This document shows positions 22,901 to 28,700 of a DNA stretch of 64,000 nt, one piece after another. The position numbers and the translations under genes are program-made. This DNA is from Candidatus Phosphoribacter hodrii (GTDB lineage Bacteria > Actinomycetota > Actinomycetes > Actinomycetales > Dermatophilaceae), in contig JADJIB010000011.1 in assembly GCA_016707175.1 (NCBI GenBank), positions 97,169-161,168 on the forward strand. The letters are read 5' to 3'. The first letter of the stretch is position 1, and each line of letters begins with the position of its first letter. The notes under the pieces were generated by a model. The model had not been told where the DNA came from and did not search any database. It saw only the letters and a program-made list of their open reading frames with translations.

Positions 22901-25770
22901 CGGTCCTTGTCCAGAGCTTCACGGTCGTCGGCTCGACGGCCGACGCGGTGACGACCACGACCGCTGGTGCCTTGACCGCCCTAGGTGGTCAGACGGTCTC
23001 CCGCGAAACCATCAACCTCCTGCACTACCTCCAGATCCGGTTCGTCGGTGCCGGTGGCGCAGCCATCGACCCCAGCACGATCGACGGCAACGAGATCGAA
23101 TTGCGCGATGCCGCTGGGACGCTCATCAGCCTCGCGGTCCCGATCCGGGTCGGAACCACCGATGTCTTCCGCTACGGCCTGAGCGCCGACCTCGTGGCCG
23201 GGCGCTACACCATCACGATCCTCGGTGGCAGCTTCGCCGACGTCAACGGCATCGCCAACGTCACCGAGACCGAGACGTTCACGCTCGTCTCGCCGACCGC
23301 CGCCCTCACCGACCCGGTGCGGGGCCAGGTGACCTACGTCGACGAGTTCGGCACCCGCGGGTATGTCGACATCACCTTCACTCCGGCCCCCGGCGCCACC
23401 CTCAACGTCGCCGAGATCCTCGCGCTGCGCCCGACGTTCTCCGGCGGCGGCGCCGAGTCACTCACCATCACCTCGGTGACCCGCCAGGGCACGTCCAACG
23501 TCTTCCGCTTCGCCTTCACAGGCACGTTCACCCCCGGCCTGGTCACGATGACTCTGGCTGCCGGCGCGTGGCGCGACTCGGCGGGCAACGCATCAGCGGC
23601 CACGACCAACACGTTCCGGCTCATTGCCCCCGCGCAGTCCTTCTTCATCGAGTTGTCCGGCGGGCTGCGCCTTGAGGCGGGTGGCCTGACGTCGGAGCCG
23701 CTCATCGACCTGTCGGCCTCGGTGCTGTTGGAGATCGACAACAACCGCAGGTTGTTCATCCTCACCTTCGAGGGGCAGCTGAGCATCATCAAGCTCGGGA
23801 CTGTCGGAGCGACCTCGGGCCGGTTCGTCCTGGACAACAGCGACCCCGCGCACCTGCCGCCGCGGCTGTGGGGTGTGGCATCACTGCAGACCAACTTCGA
23901 CGCGCTGCTTCCCTACGGCCTGCGGCTGAGCGCCTCCGGGACCCTGCAGATCAACCTCACCAACGAGACCAAGGTCGAGACGATCACCCTCAAGGGCGTC
24001 GGCCCCGGGCACACCGACCTGGTCCAGACCTACACCCTTAAGCCCTACAGCTTCGGCCTTGAGTTGGTCGGGCTGGCCGTCGTGAGCATCCCCGGCACGA
24101 GCACCGAGCTCATGCGCATCCAGGGCGGGCTGCTGCTGGACATCTCCATGGCCGAGAACCCGTCGCTGACGATGTTCATGACCGGCACGCTGTCCTACGG
24201 CTCGGGCTCGGTCCAGATCACGCTGGCCTCGGCGACCGCGGTGCTGTTCATCCGCACCGACGCCGGACACGCCGGTGTCGCGGGCAGTGTGACGATCTCC
24301 GCCGGCGGCGACATCGGCCTGCCCAACCTGGCGCTCTTCTCAGCGACCGGCACGGTCAACCTCATGTTCAACACGACGCTGCAGGACCAGACGCTGGAGT
24401 TGCCGGCCTCCTTCCTGCCGCTGCTGCGCGCGGGCGACCCGAGCACCATCACCGTGTATGCCGCCCCGCCAGACCTCACCGGCGAGCCGCCCGCGGGTGC
24501 CGCTCCCGCGGCATACGTCAAGGCGACCGTCCGCGCGCAGTTGGTCTTTGCAGGCGTCCTTGTCCTCGACGGGTACATCGGGATCACTGCTGCGGGCTCT
24601 GGCGCCGGCGCCTACTTCAAGGTCGACGGTGCGCTCGGCACCCAGATCCCCGGCATCGGCGCGATGACCGCTTTGGTCAACCTCGGGGTCTACGTCGGGG
24701 CCAACCCCGGCGTGATCGGGCGCGTGCAACTGACCCGCGGCGGCAACGGCGTGCCGGGCTTCAGCTTCAACGGTCAGTTCCTCCTGGAGATCAACACCTT
24801 CAGTGGGCCGCAGGACATCCAGACCTTCAAGATCGAACAGACGACGGTCAACGGCGTCAGTCGGTTCGGTGGCTTCGCCCATGACCCGGACACGAACGCC
24901 CTGATCGTCGAAAGCGTGACGATCCAGAACGGGTTCCACCTCGAGTTCTACGGCGATCTGCGGATCCTCGACACCCTCGTTGTCACTGGGCACGTGGAGC
25001 TGACCATTTCGTCGTCCGAGGTCACCCTCGTCGTCAACGCGTCACTGCGGTTGGATCCGATCGGCTCGGTCAGCCTCGTCAACAGCGGCTTCAGCATCAC
25101 CTCGGCGGGCCTCGTGGCGCGGGTCGAACTCGTCTTCGACGTCGCTGCCGGGACCTCGATCGGTGCCGGGATCGGCCTTGAGCTGACCGGCAACGCGCTG
25201 CTGGCACTCAACACCACAGGCTCCGAACGCACCCTCGGATCCAGCACGGTTCAACCGGGGTTCCTCCTGCGGATCACCGGAACCGTCAACTTCCTTAACT
25301 TCGCGTCGGCGAGCGGGTTCGTCGAGATCAGTGTCAGCGGGACGACCTTCCAACTGCTGTTCGACGTGAACTTCGCCTTCGGCGGGTTGACCTTCCACGC
25401 GGGCGGCGGCGCCGCGGTCCGCGGTGGCGCCAACCCGGGCTTCGCCATGAGCCTGGCCGTCTCTGTCACTGCCGCTGACCCGCTGGGCGTCTTCACGATC
25501 GAAGCGTCCGGGACGCTTCAGCTCAACACGTCCAGTGCGGCCCTGCTTGGGCTGGCTGCGAACTCGTTCCTGCTCGACCTCACGGGCCACGTCGACATCC
25601 TCAAGGTGTTCACCTTTGACGCGACCATGCGCGTGGTCGTCGGTCGGCTCGGCGACACCGGCTACTCCGGCCTCGTCGCCCGGTGCCTGGTACTTCCGGG
25701 CGTCGGCGAGCATCGACTTCTTCGGTTTGGCCACCCTGTCGGGCAGCATCTTCCTCAACTCCAACGGTGA
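1960..25770 (+). CDS. Giant secreted multidomain protein, N-terminal part (frameshifted at about 25680)
   Basis: This part has 7907 residues up to the frameshift, then 29 out-of-frame residues before TGA at 25768. The ATG at 1960 is preferred over the TTG at 1852 because GAGG lies 4 bases upstream and a classic Sec signal peptide follows: basic start, hydrophobic LALLVCFAVAVSTLVGV, then a likely cleavage after PSAAAA. Order seen: Ala/Gln-rich helix; zinc protease domain with HEIGHALGLSH at residues 286-296; seven full GTTTTDP repeats; beta-rich domains; a ZU5-like domain ending in HFS at residues 1273-1275; about 30 copies of a roughly 125-residue beta repeat; Ig-like repeats; and long beta-rich segments. 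No transmembrane anchor or LPXTG signal is present. It is presumably exported by Sec as a surface or matrix fibre. Removing one C at 25679-25681 joins it to the next entry, giving about 12,008 residues. Confidence 0.85.
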   Translation: MARSVGEVAFSDHPPVWRGRGPLALLVCFAVAVSTLVGVPSAAAASPAPASTAAAAAPQSAAGAPALRALPDVGAKPLRQPVTTTAQALPAAAARARIDAALAQARRQADGQRAVARAQAAQSAQAAQAAQAAKVRQVQDAKAAADAKIQEALQALARALSTSQCTTVGGTNGTAASVSCPLAGGSSATVTGGGSATPTPLLATSAAAHRGFGAANGLGSADLAAAFESARADWEAWGADTRGITVSLAHLPGAMLGSTLGRHIEIDADAAGWGWATVDLRTVLRHEIGHALGLSHADSGVMAATLAPGVSVPVLGADTFGPRLAAQGHAALTLSGGIPADGEPTTTDPGTTTTDPGTTTTDPGTTTTDPGTTTTDPGTTTTDPGTTTTDPGTTTTDPGTTTDPAVEATPEAAPEATVQESVQDAEVQTEVDPRWVVEGTTAVLDLGDGVQREGTISYDATTGELVFQWAGRTVRLRATGVTSVVVRGGAGTDKISIDLEQLPDGNPSVEVSIEQSLGSITLTGLGESVSLTSDATMRLIVSGLRATIALAAPQLAALIGAAGSDVVVVGEIRFTDTGASLTITARHIDLGSSSIDTRSDRGAGDIHLVAIDEREDADAGIRGTGASLAGGAISLKSSASSSQRAAATIALTDSRIDAAGDVALDSDTTIVAAAADAAHLSSSATTVLTGTTVISTPGRVSLSARSTTNVTAAGTRSGTAVERLTRAAVDGDTTISATDLSVSAESAGVLTVGVRADRADVGDLAGLFAAAQKAPGQGAANSSLTAATDAVVSGILRLNALSAHLFASSIDQALVTTTTGSGAALALNRVVTSTTARVADGASLQLGGSDLSVMATTDTTATATALSGRGPSLGVVVGTNAAAATLGEQADVTGTGDLVLRAASIDRQSVDASTALLSSAVSTTAQIGAGSPLTTTGSLTILAEQDATATTTGAGLSLTISEHRVTTAAGRSLLVSGAITLSGSGQSRTSAFSTTGGWVPSEQGRAVLAALGGLPGVDVAHPVALRGQAVNLALATVTSRLPFDLPITAGGPLTVLAVIAGSATASIGTGLNAGTAPTMALNVASHLGVVEINPSRYAAADLVAHSGRGPPRAGDDFAAFVPSSFTGSVAANLVSRTTWVRTPDQPPVQVMAFWPPAGAVLVTAALGGTLSADGATLTFAPGSLRADAWVTMVPRNTRVPGLLATSAVYDLHALDARSGAVISTFAIAPVLTISVPAGASRSAVYYLAADGTLQRQNTRYDAAAGVLTSALPHFSSYVAGSPLAGVIGWLVPALEGLLAGGTGPIALGNLDLGNGISLTGVSLTVSALSGSVTSATGVATLAGALAINLTVGSWHLTGSATLTSTYTLNNQALADGTLALTVETLTIDIASGTETVVALSAASATFGQPAADLQLTATLVTADFGAASIVSLDAGSLTLTSRAVTQDIDLEITGASALVGATGVSFTNVALSYSGAAGAHLSGAVSVTVGGQTLSGSFDATASGTALSVSVTGLTMTLAAGTAQSVTLADGHGTLTLDGTSVSGSLGATIVATGLIEATVTGDVTIDTAADTVQARLAVRGLSIFLGGSGVGVSLSDGVVGLVIAAHGTAVEYAVDATGMVALTGVPGVTASGLIRLRRSTFAAAVSETIDLGDGSGQVDVVFDAGAADVLSGTGLTIAALGQSLTADVSFAVSAATTTVTVSNLSFAVGSTLTFANTGSAGTLTVSATSVTGSLSGTLTATLPGVALTGSFALDLLTDADPSAAQHVWLTATNASLTIAGQQIAADALTVQRVTVAGVSTTTIAIDNGRFQIQSGSTVLLSATAITGSFDVTATGVRGSVSATITSNVAGLGFATSVTVEVDSSAPFLRVQALGTTVTVAGQAITADLTITRGVDTAGATRLAVGIANGSIDLGPVHVGSVQGALVVTAAGLAVSVRGTVTIAVTGVSFTGTLDVLANSTGVAVDTSIRVGDADVALVLPGGAAYLRVAGTDIHLDVFGQTLSGDLVVEQTSTTTTTVTVSNAALSLAGGLATLTGATATFTIDATGLVGSFTGAMGLTLPGIQVGGTVSADINTAAGTVRIGGVSLDVLVGGVHLLGELWFARTPTAVELTLVGVSLDLGGFVTIASATGSFSISAAGVSGEITATAMVVVPDLLSLTASVTIALDTSVGRLRIELLGVDASVAGLGRLTGDLAFERVLAADGTTRTVIALADATAYLGTSSTAALNNGEGVLVLGSGGIAGYVSGTTDVSAANVGISGSVLLQVNTSGAPVDVSVVVGGATVSVKFASPDDVFAISVSDLSLNIADVLTIEGNVTFSDTTMTINGTPTQVQSFAGTGLTLFLGRGPAKLSSGAINPLAMGVLLSDATIGLLSFGGGYALVATGVVSLLGITGVTITGTTSVRINTTGSAINQSVSIPGSTDPPVEIVFADTATVTDFSVTAATLAMGGQSLTGDFSFSRVGTDVVVSAQNVALSFGTAAAVTNISGSLLLGSSGVAGQLSAHLAISALALEVDGHIALNTTGTAVNRTVGTVVFDLPAGPYVRVEASNLTLTILGQQLQADLAVERGVAADGSAITIIGLNDVSITLGVGTQGLSLTNGSGLLVSSAAGLAGEVSGTVARLLGSGVSLTGSLRLAINATAAAVNRTFTVDGVQQSLSLPAGPYLRFEGIGLTLTVLGQSLSADVVVERVAAVTAAGVADPTRQVLRIGATNVSAALGGDPALITLTNGTALFLLTADGFAGRVTGTVTVAVPQVGLSGALAVEFNTGTLAVEQSFTIAGATTTLTLPAGQYVRVAGTAISLDMLGQHLSADVVVTRTETSGVVTLTVALENLVLRLGGTSGAPPLTATQKTGTTATFDLTAAGVSGTVEVTIAVTAPGVAFSGDFALTFNTAAGTKFVRLGGTAVNLTVAGQTVSGDFTFEQVTNAAGGSVVRVGIANGRLAFGPVLDPIITASGGIGMFVVSGAGVAGSLAATVTVAATAGFTVTGGVEIAVNTSAVAVRDSLTVGTGTVSIDLPAGPYLRIAGTGVSLDIAGQTLQGNIAVERSVSFGPDGVAGGGDDHTMVRIAATDVSMSLGDGTRTLVSLTNGQALLVLPGTGLAGSISGTLAVTGVPGLTLSGSFAVEVNSTGGAVDETFVVGGVTTTITFAANAPLRVSGTGVVLGIAGQVLQADVIITKSTTSLTVDVTNGSLSFGTVDQPLVRATNVHGNLAMTSTALSGSVTADLTVDVSGFSASGTVALSVNTAGTDPGVELVVTNATVTVAGQSLGAGELRVRRTTGATAEVVIAVTDLTLSLGSFVTVTTANHWSGIFLITPAGITAAFSGDLTNVFSIPGITVSGSVSLVVNTVPSVVSRPDLGLSVDAGPLVGVDITAGVLAVSGGPSFSGNFTLLSTAGTTVIGFSNVIVNLTQSGGAAVGITDGTGAFLVTSGTSGGIAGQFSGAVAVAGGSLTAGAQVSVRYNGTTVAIGTTISVGGVDLPLVFAADEIADATGPFVEVSISGALKLGDFVEVSGTITFGGGIVAVDNLTVFLGRGPGFLDDGTTLNPLAVGVYVTGVSGTISGTTGSRSVAVSGAIHIQGVPGLTLAGTASVRYNEGLETTLGGILLPAGTPTAPYALLIGDLTLTVAGQELSGTFAIETLGSQGMRFAFGTTAAPAGNPLRVSLAGGVAVAEVAFGELIVGPSGIAAALAGTITFGGTPSFTLTGGMSVQINTTTSEKTVNGVTLTPSSVAVVFGSIAFPGTLTVAGQTLTGVFGLRQVTGTQMPDALPGTPPPTTLVVLATHVGLSIGTATAGVRLTDGEALFVITSDGIAGRVSGAVQILVPGDAVTFAGTFSVAVNSGANAVRQQATVDADTTLSLDLPAGPYLRVEGLGVTMTFAGQRISGDFSLERATIPGPGNTVEAVTSIGLANVSVGLGDGTTDYVRLTDGTGGFILQAAGVAGTMSGTVAVTVPGVTLSGDLTFTINTSAAGVATTMTVGTTTIALNVEGGPYLKVSGTAITLSIGSFALLGDVTFEQQTLASGAKLVNVTLAVTADFGAPIGSLSLSGALQIGPGGLAGVLALAAVSIDLGGGVSLAASSLSFEVNNANTPVTLADGTALPAGPYVRMLGEGIALSLGGPTLTASFSFTSQATAGGAKRTVVAVTGGSLTLAAGQAALLEGIEGIFIVAPTGLAGRLGGTVNLAGLLPASVTVTGAFSLEINKTSSRVTESVTLAGTTVSLDVPAGPFVRVAGTGIVINIAGQSLTGDVAFERTASTTKITIANASLRLGDGTTDFVVLSNGTGDFTLGGTAAAPTMIGSLSVDVAVLVPQVSLTGTLSLQVEQTSTARTLRVGGTGVALVIAGQRLGGDFWFEQSTAGTTRTIKVSASNVSLFLGDPGATTATTDDRGLQLTGGTGSMLLTSTGIAASVSGTIALVGLDDLPFSLGSLTVALQINTMPTAVVDTALSLDLPAGKFIRVQVGTLAAPVTVTMFGQQFGGVFAFEQVRSAGPDKVSNTTDDVNVIRIQATAVSLFLGDNGGTTADLTDDVGVRVSNGSALLLITSQGIAGSISATATISLGSGIGAISATVGVEINQLRQTINGKVMPIAVNETFVLDGVTSTLSLPAGSYLSVSVTGLSLEIAGQRLTADIAFQRAARLAADGSILTPATPVYDVFVRLDNVSLRLGTPERDIVVVSNGSGVFAIFGATAGTPGGLAGSLSADVAIDIPGVTFTGSFEVAINTTTIVRTIDGVDIARGVKVSALNIELTAFGQRLTGNFAFAKDTTTGAITLALSNVSLELGDGTTTFVTVTIASGALLITPTGLAGSVVAGIVLSPDLISDFTLTADVILQINTGPTDVNQTLTVGGSDISLVVPKNTLRVQIGLIGRPAQITLLGQRLSAVVVVTQTKTAAGTKVVRMAFTDVNLFLGDDKGTAETTDDIGVNLTDGSGALLLTPAGFAGEFDGDVAFVAPAGFPVQFSAHLTLQINNLAVAVNETMQFLGVDVTTTTQGTAVAAEVQQVTVNVPAGSFTLAYDTNGNGRIDAAEITAPLVVGASASDVQTALNTLVGGAGVTVVTTATGYAVTFADSGNRGQLQANVRLLVLPRGPYLRFVAAGVDIVTSGVTIHADLAFERVGPVGAQVTKIAFANASVSSTATIDGGTNPGLKDAQGALIIFSPGTATDDAVPTTKTTLGGVAGILTGRVAAGNSSFALDASVGFSVNTTGVIVHQSVDVGGTVISLDLAASPAFTFIVQNLDFQFGDILEIRAGQFSIGSGSFSGTGLEIFVGKGPSKLDDGSTNPDAIGLLIRNASLAFINNPNNGFAIKVTGTLALLGLDGLSVSGTVAFEANTSTQALTPPGSSTPLVAGRYSFIATGVSISVAGIFAITGNLGLTRAPNGDLDIFFNPASVAVSISGTEIARLSGFASFTISSVTGFRLNNFKVDNFDLFPSGTPLTALAATATTAPVLFPTADLASPLKGAVTNSATVGTSITVVFNDVNGVGLRPETIRDSDPEFDLLVNGSPSTVTVNGIPTAVAGKVNTWTYTLSGALPADGLVTVRFRQAGFSDLGGSMNMSEDEQFVLFTPTPTNPRPGPVAQLANPSGGGTITAAQINAQRYIDVTYTSLPAATGGVLDPIIKSSIETSVAPFKITGAGIADLALDPVTGAPLIVGQPLLISGRAATATTVTYRYFLKDKNTANTIGMFTSGAIQVEFFAERIRSGPVDGTYVSKNAAQSQSFTINASAPGAATTGGPIALGPLTLQGPSVGLADFGFADGMVVLTIAVGVDRASLNFGGSATNNTTTPTTAQSNSGITVDLIGILGTFDLAVDVFGLLGGNVRVEPTGKWNLRVASLEAEIPNLAKLTAEGILVGYDPAADDSQELIRINSATLTLPKFGITGSIRPYDPAQASNIAANNIRANDEPMLGVIPGLSIRGNGFSLGTAELAYGLPPEAGGLTPSSGVVDEKITFGGILELADIRVGVSGLTVTFGTETTFTGLIYIASGGAKLFPNGAFGATISDRLTADDRRPDGTADTEAFRIAVTFAAGKVQAFQMSIDTLEVRLGTFVTLTARDFLLDTGAAGSSDRMVQFGSIGAKVTIGALVIGGEGRNFAIRGDGTFEALQGFGVFLSVGSATGDSFQWPSFLPVRIDALGIQWVDIQNAPEDFVLTLSATVTGIKGMSGLEFSGSIQGVKIAPALLAQGKFPIIAIDSIAVQVKGKMFGGELEAGLVGGILRLDSNFAIIGTFDTTTPVAQRIFYLGISGGFSIAGMAGLTIRIGLSELGPLQVFINVEVPGGVLLEPTTGLTLNDFSAGVEFFKTLPSIDDPLALRSSAFGLPTNLTADQWMAGLQSQVALQAKAISLNPSQSGFEAAFTSPMVITGSARVYSIYTSQAVFNGLVMVKISTDGKILISGTLNFADNNISISGRLYADLSRVATGDVVVLFLADVPDQVRLLTIYGKLKMGFRNSSGQEVTFDVVDVPDPAATVTAPTVNVAAPVGGGGTIDVSLANAGSGERTIDVTFTPPAGASLDIASILDSAQEFTLTVNGVTRTITSGIPVPIIAVTTSEGVIFVPLESDGTKVTYTYRKPGESSDTVETVVTLASLPAGSDLMTEAVRISGTTRFRYAIGAAPLPLGTVALAFTAGGVKNRDVTTTSGTTVGAGNAATTVSFTVTGVSAVVVDPGPGGTVDITVVNNRPWLTFIDVDFTVGSGRTIDLASILDLAPEISLGGSGLGSAALDGTRVPTVLSVDATTGTVRVRFWTTGAFAASGTVTVTPLLRTWAFTATLSAATLASVTIPANTSVTTIAVTIPGVTADMASLNGLSFVDLDAAAPGVQLYAASGQIVTLDTSRAIVWNGSAFLIPVIATSSTAPELEVEAQIQAGTVSWTSAQDSDYTGRTAAVAPATVTGATTYIDVTFSPSMGALLTQGSINGDEILLTGVGAAGISLVSGGAVYLHGTTWRFALSGQFAIGAVNVNIKLDAFSDNSGRSPPAGSVLVQSFTVVGSTADAVTTTTAGALTALGGQTVSRETINLLHYLQIRFVGAGGAAIDPSTIDGNEIELRDAAGTLISLAVPIRVGTTDVFRYGLSADLVAGRYTITILGGSFADVNGIANVTETETFTLVSPTAALTDPVRGQVTYVDEFGTRGYVDITFTPAPGATLNVAEILALRPTFSGGGAESLTITSVTRQGTSNVFRFAFTGTFTPGLVTMTLAAGAWRDSAGNASAATTNTFRLIAPAQSFFIELSGGLRLEAGGLTSEPLIDLSASVLLEIDNNRRLFILTFEGQLSIIKLGTVGATSGRFVLDNSDPAHLPPRLWGVASLQTNFDALLPYGLRLSASGTLQINLTNETKVETITLKGVGPGHTDLVQTYTLKPYSFGLELVGLAVVSIPGTSTELMRIQGGLLLDISMAENPSLTMFMTGTLSYGSGSVQITLASATAVLFIRTDAGHAGVAGSVTISAGGDIGLPNLALFSATGTVNLMFNTTLQDQTLELPASFLPLLRAGDPSTITVYAAPPDLTGEPPAGAAPAAYVKATVRAQLVFAGVLVLDGYIGITAAGSGAGAYFKVDGALGTQIPGIGAMTALVNLGVYVGANPGVIGRVQLTRGGNGVPGFSFNGQFLLEINTFSGPQDIQTFKIEQTTVNGVSRFGGFAHDPDTNALIVESVTIQNGFHLEFYGDLRILDTLVVTGHVELTISSSEVTLVVNASLRLDPIGSVSLVNSGFSITSAGLVARVELVFDVAAGTSIGAGIGLELTGNALLALNTTGSERTLGSSTVQPGFLLRITGTVNFLNFASASGFVEISVSGTTFQLLFDVNFAFGGLTFHAGGGAAVRGGANPGFAMSLAVSVTAADPLGVFTIEASGTLQLNTSSAALLGLAANSFLLDLTGHVDILKVFTFDATMRVVVGRLGDTGYSGLVARCLVLPGVGEHRLLRFGHPVGQHLPQLQR
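2560..2905 (+). other. N-terminal metzincin-like protease domain of the giant protein
   Basis: Residues about 201-316 contain the zinc site HEIGHALGLSH (2815-2847), with three His ligands and the catalytic Glu. A Met-turn-like SGVMAATLAP follows eight residues later. The HExxHxxGxxH plus Met pattern is that of metzincins, closest to matrixins. Sequence before the motif (LPGAMLGS, AAGWGW) recurs in the C-terminal domain at 37590-37920. Confidence 0.85.
3007..3171 (+). repeat. 21-bp tandem repeat coding for a GTTTTDP linker
   Basis: Seven full 21-base units (3007-3153) encode GTTTTDP, followed by a shortened GTTTDP unit and preceded by PTTTDP. The units differ only by third-base changes (ggc, ggt, gga; acg or acc; ccg or ccc). 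The result is a flexible, probably extended linker between the protease domain and the body. Such arrays tend to change copy number by slippage in whole 7-residue steps. Confidence 0.95.
5440..5811 (+). other. ZU5-like domain with HFS site in the giant protein
   Basis: Residues about 1161-1284 show the ZU5-like pattern of GGTLSADGATLTFAPGSL, a central YDLHALD strand, and the ending LPHFSSYVAG. HFS is at 5776-5784. In eukaryotic ZU5 proteins such as PIDD and UNC5CL, the chain cuts itself between F and S of this motif. Autocleavage here is an inference from the motif alone. Confidence 0.55.
5880..18240 (+). repeat. Array of about 30 degenerate beta-strand repeats (roughly 125 residues each)
   Basis: Each unit reads roughly: V.IN(T/S) ... 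LPAGPYLRV.GT ... L.(I/V)AGQ.L(S/T)(G/A)D..(F/V)ER ... NVSL.LGDG ... LTNG.G.LL.T..G.AG..SGT ... V.L.G. About 25 clear and several weaker GQxLxGD-type cores were counted between 6424 and 18100. The units are diverged at the DNA level, so the array is old or under diversifying change. Three units carry a variant F(L/V)G(R/K)GP...NPxAxG segment (near 8986, 12553 and 17767). I do not recognise the unit as a named family; alternating strands suggest a beta-solenoid or a chain of small beta domains. Confidence 0.8.
17011..17055 (+). other. EF-hand-like calcium loop inserted in the repeat array
   Basis: The residues DTNGNGRIDAAE match the EF-hand or dockerin loop pattern DxNxNGxIDxxE. The loop interrupts one repeat, together with a short SDVQTALNTLVGG module. 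Calcium binding at this point is inferred from the loop residues. Confidence 0.65.
18300..23640 (+). repeat. Ig-like repeats flanking a long unassigned beta-rich segment
   Basis: Repeats of about 110-130 residues have the form (F/Y)(I/V)DV(T/D)F...GA.LD..SI.D...F.L..., seen at about 18300-19130 (two copies) and 21370-23640 (five copies). Examples are IDVTFTPPAGASLDIASIL and GYVDITFTPAPGATLNVAEIL. They resemble bacterial Ig-like domains. Between them, 19130-21370 holds long beta-rich sequence that I cannot assign. Confidence 0.65.
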
Positions 25771-28700
25771 CTTCATCCTGGACATCTCGGGGCACCTGCA
25801 GCTCGGCTCGGACAGCTTCGGGATCAGCGGCGACTTCACCTTCCACGTCAGCTCGGTGCACTACCTGTCGCCGGACCACTACGTGTTCTCCCTGAGTGGC
25901 TCGGCGTCGGTGCGGGTGCGGGTATTCGGCATCACACTGATCGGTGCGGGGCTGAGCTTCACGTTTGGGTTCGACACCGCCGACATCGATGCGGGGGGCC
26001 GGGTCAAGATCGAACTCTCGGTCACCGTCACGATTTCGCTGCTCTTCTTCGACATCTCCAAGACCGCCTACTTCACCATCGGCTACCTGCAGTTCCCGCC
26101 GCCCACGTATATGGCCGGCGGTGGCAGCACGACCACGACCGACGAAGCAACGGCCCAGTCGTTCTCGGGCGGGGCGCTCGTGCTCAACGTCGGTAGTCGG
26201 GGCCAGTTCCGCAACATCGGGGAAGACGACCCCAACGAGGCGATGACGGTCGAGCAGATCGGGACGACTGCGGCCGGGGCGACGATCAAGGTGTCCGGCT
26301 ATGGACGCAGCAACACCTATGAAGGCGTCACCTCGATCGTCGCCGACTTCGGCGACGGCAACGACGGCCTCGTCGTCGACCCGTCGGTCACCGTGCCGCT
26401 GACGATCTCGGGTGGGACCGGCAACGACACCATCAGCATTGACGCGAACAGCGCCGGCAACCTCGTCAACGGCCAGGACGGCGACGACTACCTGTCGCTG
26501 GGCGGCCGGGCGAGCGGCACCCTCAACGGCGGCAACGGCGCCGACTTCCTTGAGCACACCGGCACCGGCTCAGCTACCCTCAACGGCGGCGCGGATAACG
26601 ATGCCCTCATCGGCTCCAGCGCCACCGATGTCCTGCACGGCGGCACCGGCAACGACCAACTCAGCGGCATCGCGCTCACCTATGACGGTGGAGACGGTGA
26701 CGACTTCATCACGCTGAGCCTGACCACCGACCGACCGGCGACCTTCACCGGCGGCACCGGGTCCGACATCCTGGCGGTCACCCTGTCCGGCAGCAACGAC
26801 ACCGCCGCCCTCACCGCCGCCGGCACGTCAGCCGTGACGTTCTCGTTGAACGGCACTGACCGGGCCACTACGGGCATAGAGACTTTCCGGCTCGACGGCC
26901 TCAACGGGACTGACCTCTTCACCGTCGGCTACCTGCCGACAAACACCGGTGTCACCGACGTCAGCATCAACCTCGGCACCGGCGGCGCGGATCGCGTGAC
27001 GGTCAACGGCTCGAGCGGCGCGGACAACTTCACCCTCGGCTATGTCACCCGCGCCGGGCGACCCAACCCCGAGGCCTTCGTCGACGCAGGTGACTACACC
27101 GTCTACATCGGTGCCTCGGTCCGCGCCGAGGGTGACCGGCTCGTCCTCGACACCGGCGACGGCAACGACATCCTGGACGCCTCCGCCTTCCAGGCCACCG
27201 GCTTCACCCCGACCGACCGGATCGCGCTCACCCTCATCGGCGGCAACGGCGATGACCGGCTCGTCGGTTCGCCGTTCGACGACGTTCTCGACAGCGGGGC
27301 GGGCGACGACCAGGTCACCGGCGGCACCGGTCTGGACGTGTTCATCGACCCGTCCGGCAATGACACGCTCATCGAGACCGTCACCGGTGATGTCGGCATC
27401 TACGACAACCTGTTCATCGTCGGCACCATCGCCGCGAACGGCGTCGACTTCGCCAGCAGCGTGTCCGAGGACCTCGCGTTCCAGTTCGAGAACCTGACCC
27501 TGACGGGCGGGTCCGGCTCCAACACCTACCTCTTCGGCGACGAAGACGGGCGGGTGCTCGTCGGTGGCGTCCAGCGTGACGCCCGACCGTGGACCGGCAT
27601 TGCCTCACTGGCGACGCTCGACGGAGCCGACACGGTCCGCGTGTCGTTGCTCGGGGCGACCGGAGCCCGGATCTCGATCACCGACAGCGCCGGCAGCGAC
27701 CAACTCATCGTCAACGGCACCAGCCAGCGTGAGGACCTCATCGTCGAGGTCGTCTCCGGTCGCGGCTATGTCCGTCAGACCGCCCCCGGTGCCGCCGCTG
27801 ACCTCGTGACGATCGACCACAGCGGCATCGAGCAGGTCACGATCAACGCCCTCGGCGGTGGCGACCGGATCGCGGTCCGCAACATCACCGTCCGCCACGA
27901 CATCAACGCGGGCACCGGCGATGACTTCATCAGCGTCGGGAGCCAGGCGGCCGTCGGCGCCACCGACACGACGTGGCCCAACAGCGGCGGCACCGTGGAC
28001 GGCATACAGGCTGCTCTCGTCGTGGACGGCGGAAACTCCGACGGGTCGCAGTCCGGAGTCGATCTCTTGAGTGTCGACGACACCGGCGACCTCAACGACA
28101 ACACCGGTGTGCTCACCGCCACGACGATCACCGGCCTGGACATGGCGTCAGCCGGCGTCACCTACACCCTCTTCGAGGACCTGCTCATCGGGCTGGGGTC
28201 GGGCAACGACACCTTCACCATCGACAGCACGCACGCCGGAGCCTTCCGCACCACGTCGCTGGCGACCTGGGCCGGCAACGACACCGTCATCGTTCGGACC
28301 ATCAGTGGCCCGACGAGCATCGACACCGGCACCGGCGACGACACCGTCCGGGTGAGTTCCACCATCACCGGCACCGGCGGCGCCCTCACCGGCATCACCG
28401 CGGCCCTCACCCTGACCGGCTCGACCGGCGGCAACGACCGACTCTTCGTCGACGACGCAGCGACCACCCCCGACGTCATCGGTGTCCTCACCGACCTCAG
28501 CCTGGTCGGCGTGGGCATGACCCTCGGCGGGTCGGGCGCCCTCGGCAACCTCGTGCAGGTGCTCTCGGTGCTCGGTGCGGCCGACGGTCGGTTCACCATC
28601 GGGATCGCCGGCGTGGGCACCACCGTCCAACTCGACTTCGACGCCACAGCCGCCACCGTGCAGCAGGCCCTGGAGGCCCTCCTCGGCGCCGGGAACGTCG

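Noticed and set aside
25670..25700. Programmed ribosomal frameshift in the giant gene
   Set aside because: No slippery heptamer, stop codon at the shift site or stimulatory structure is evident, and a simple extra C in CCC explains it. Kept only as an alternative.
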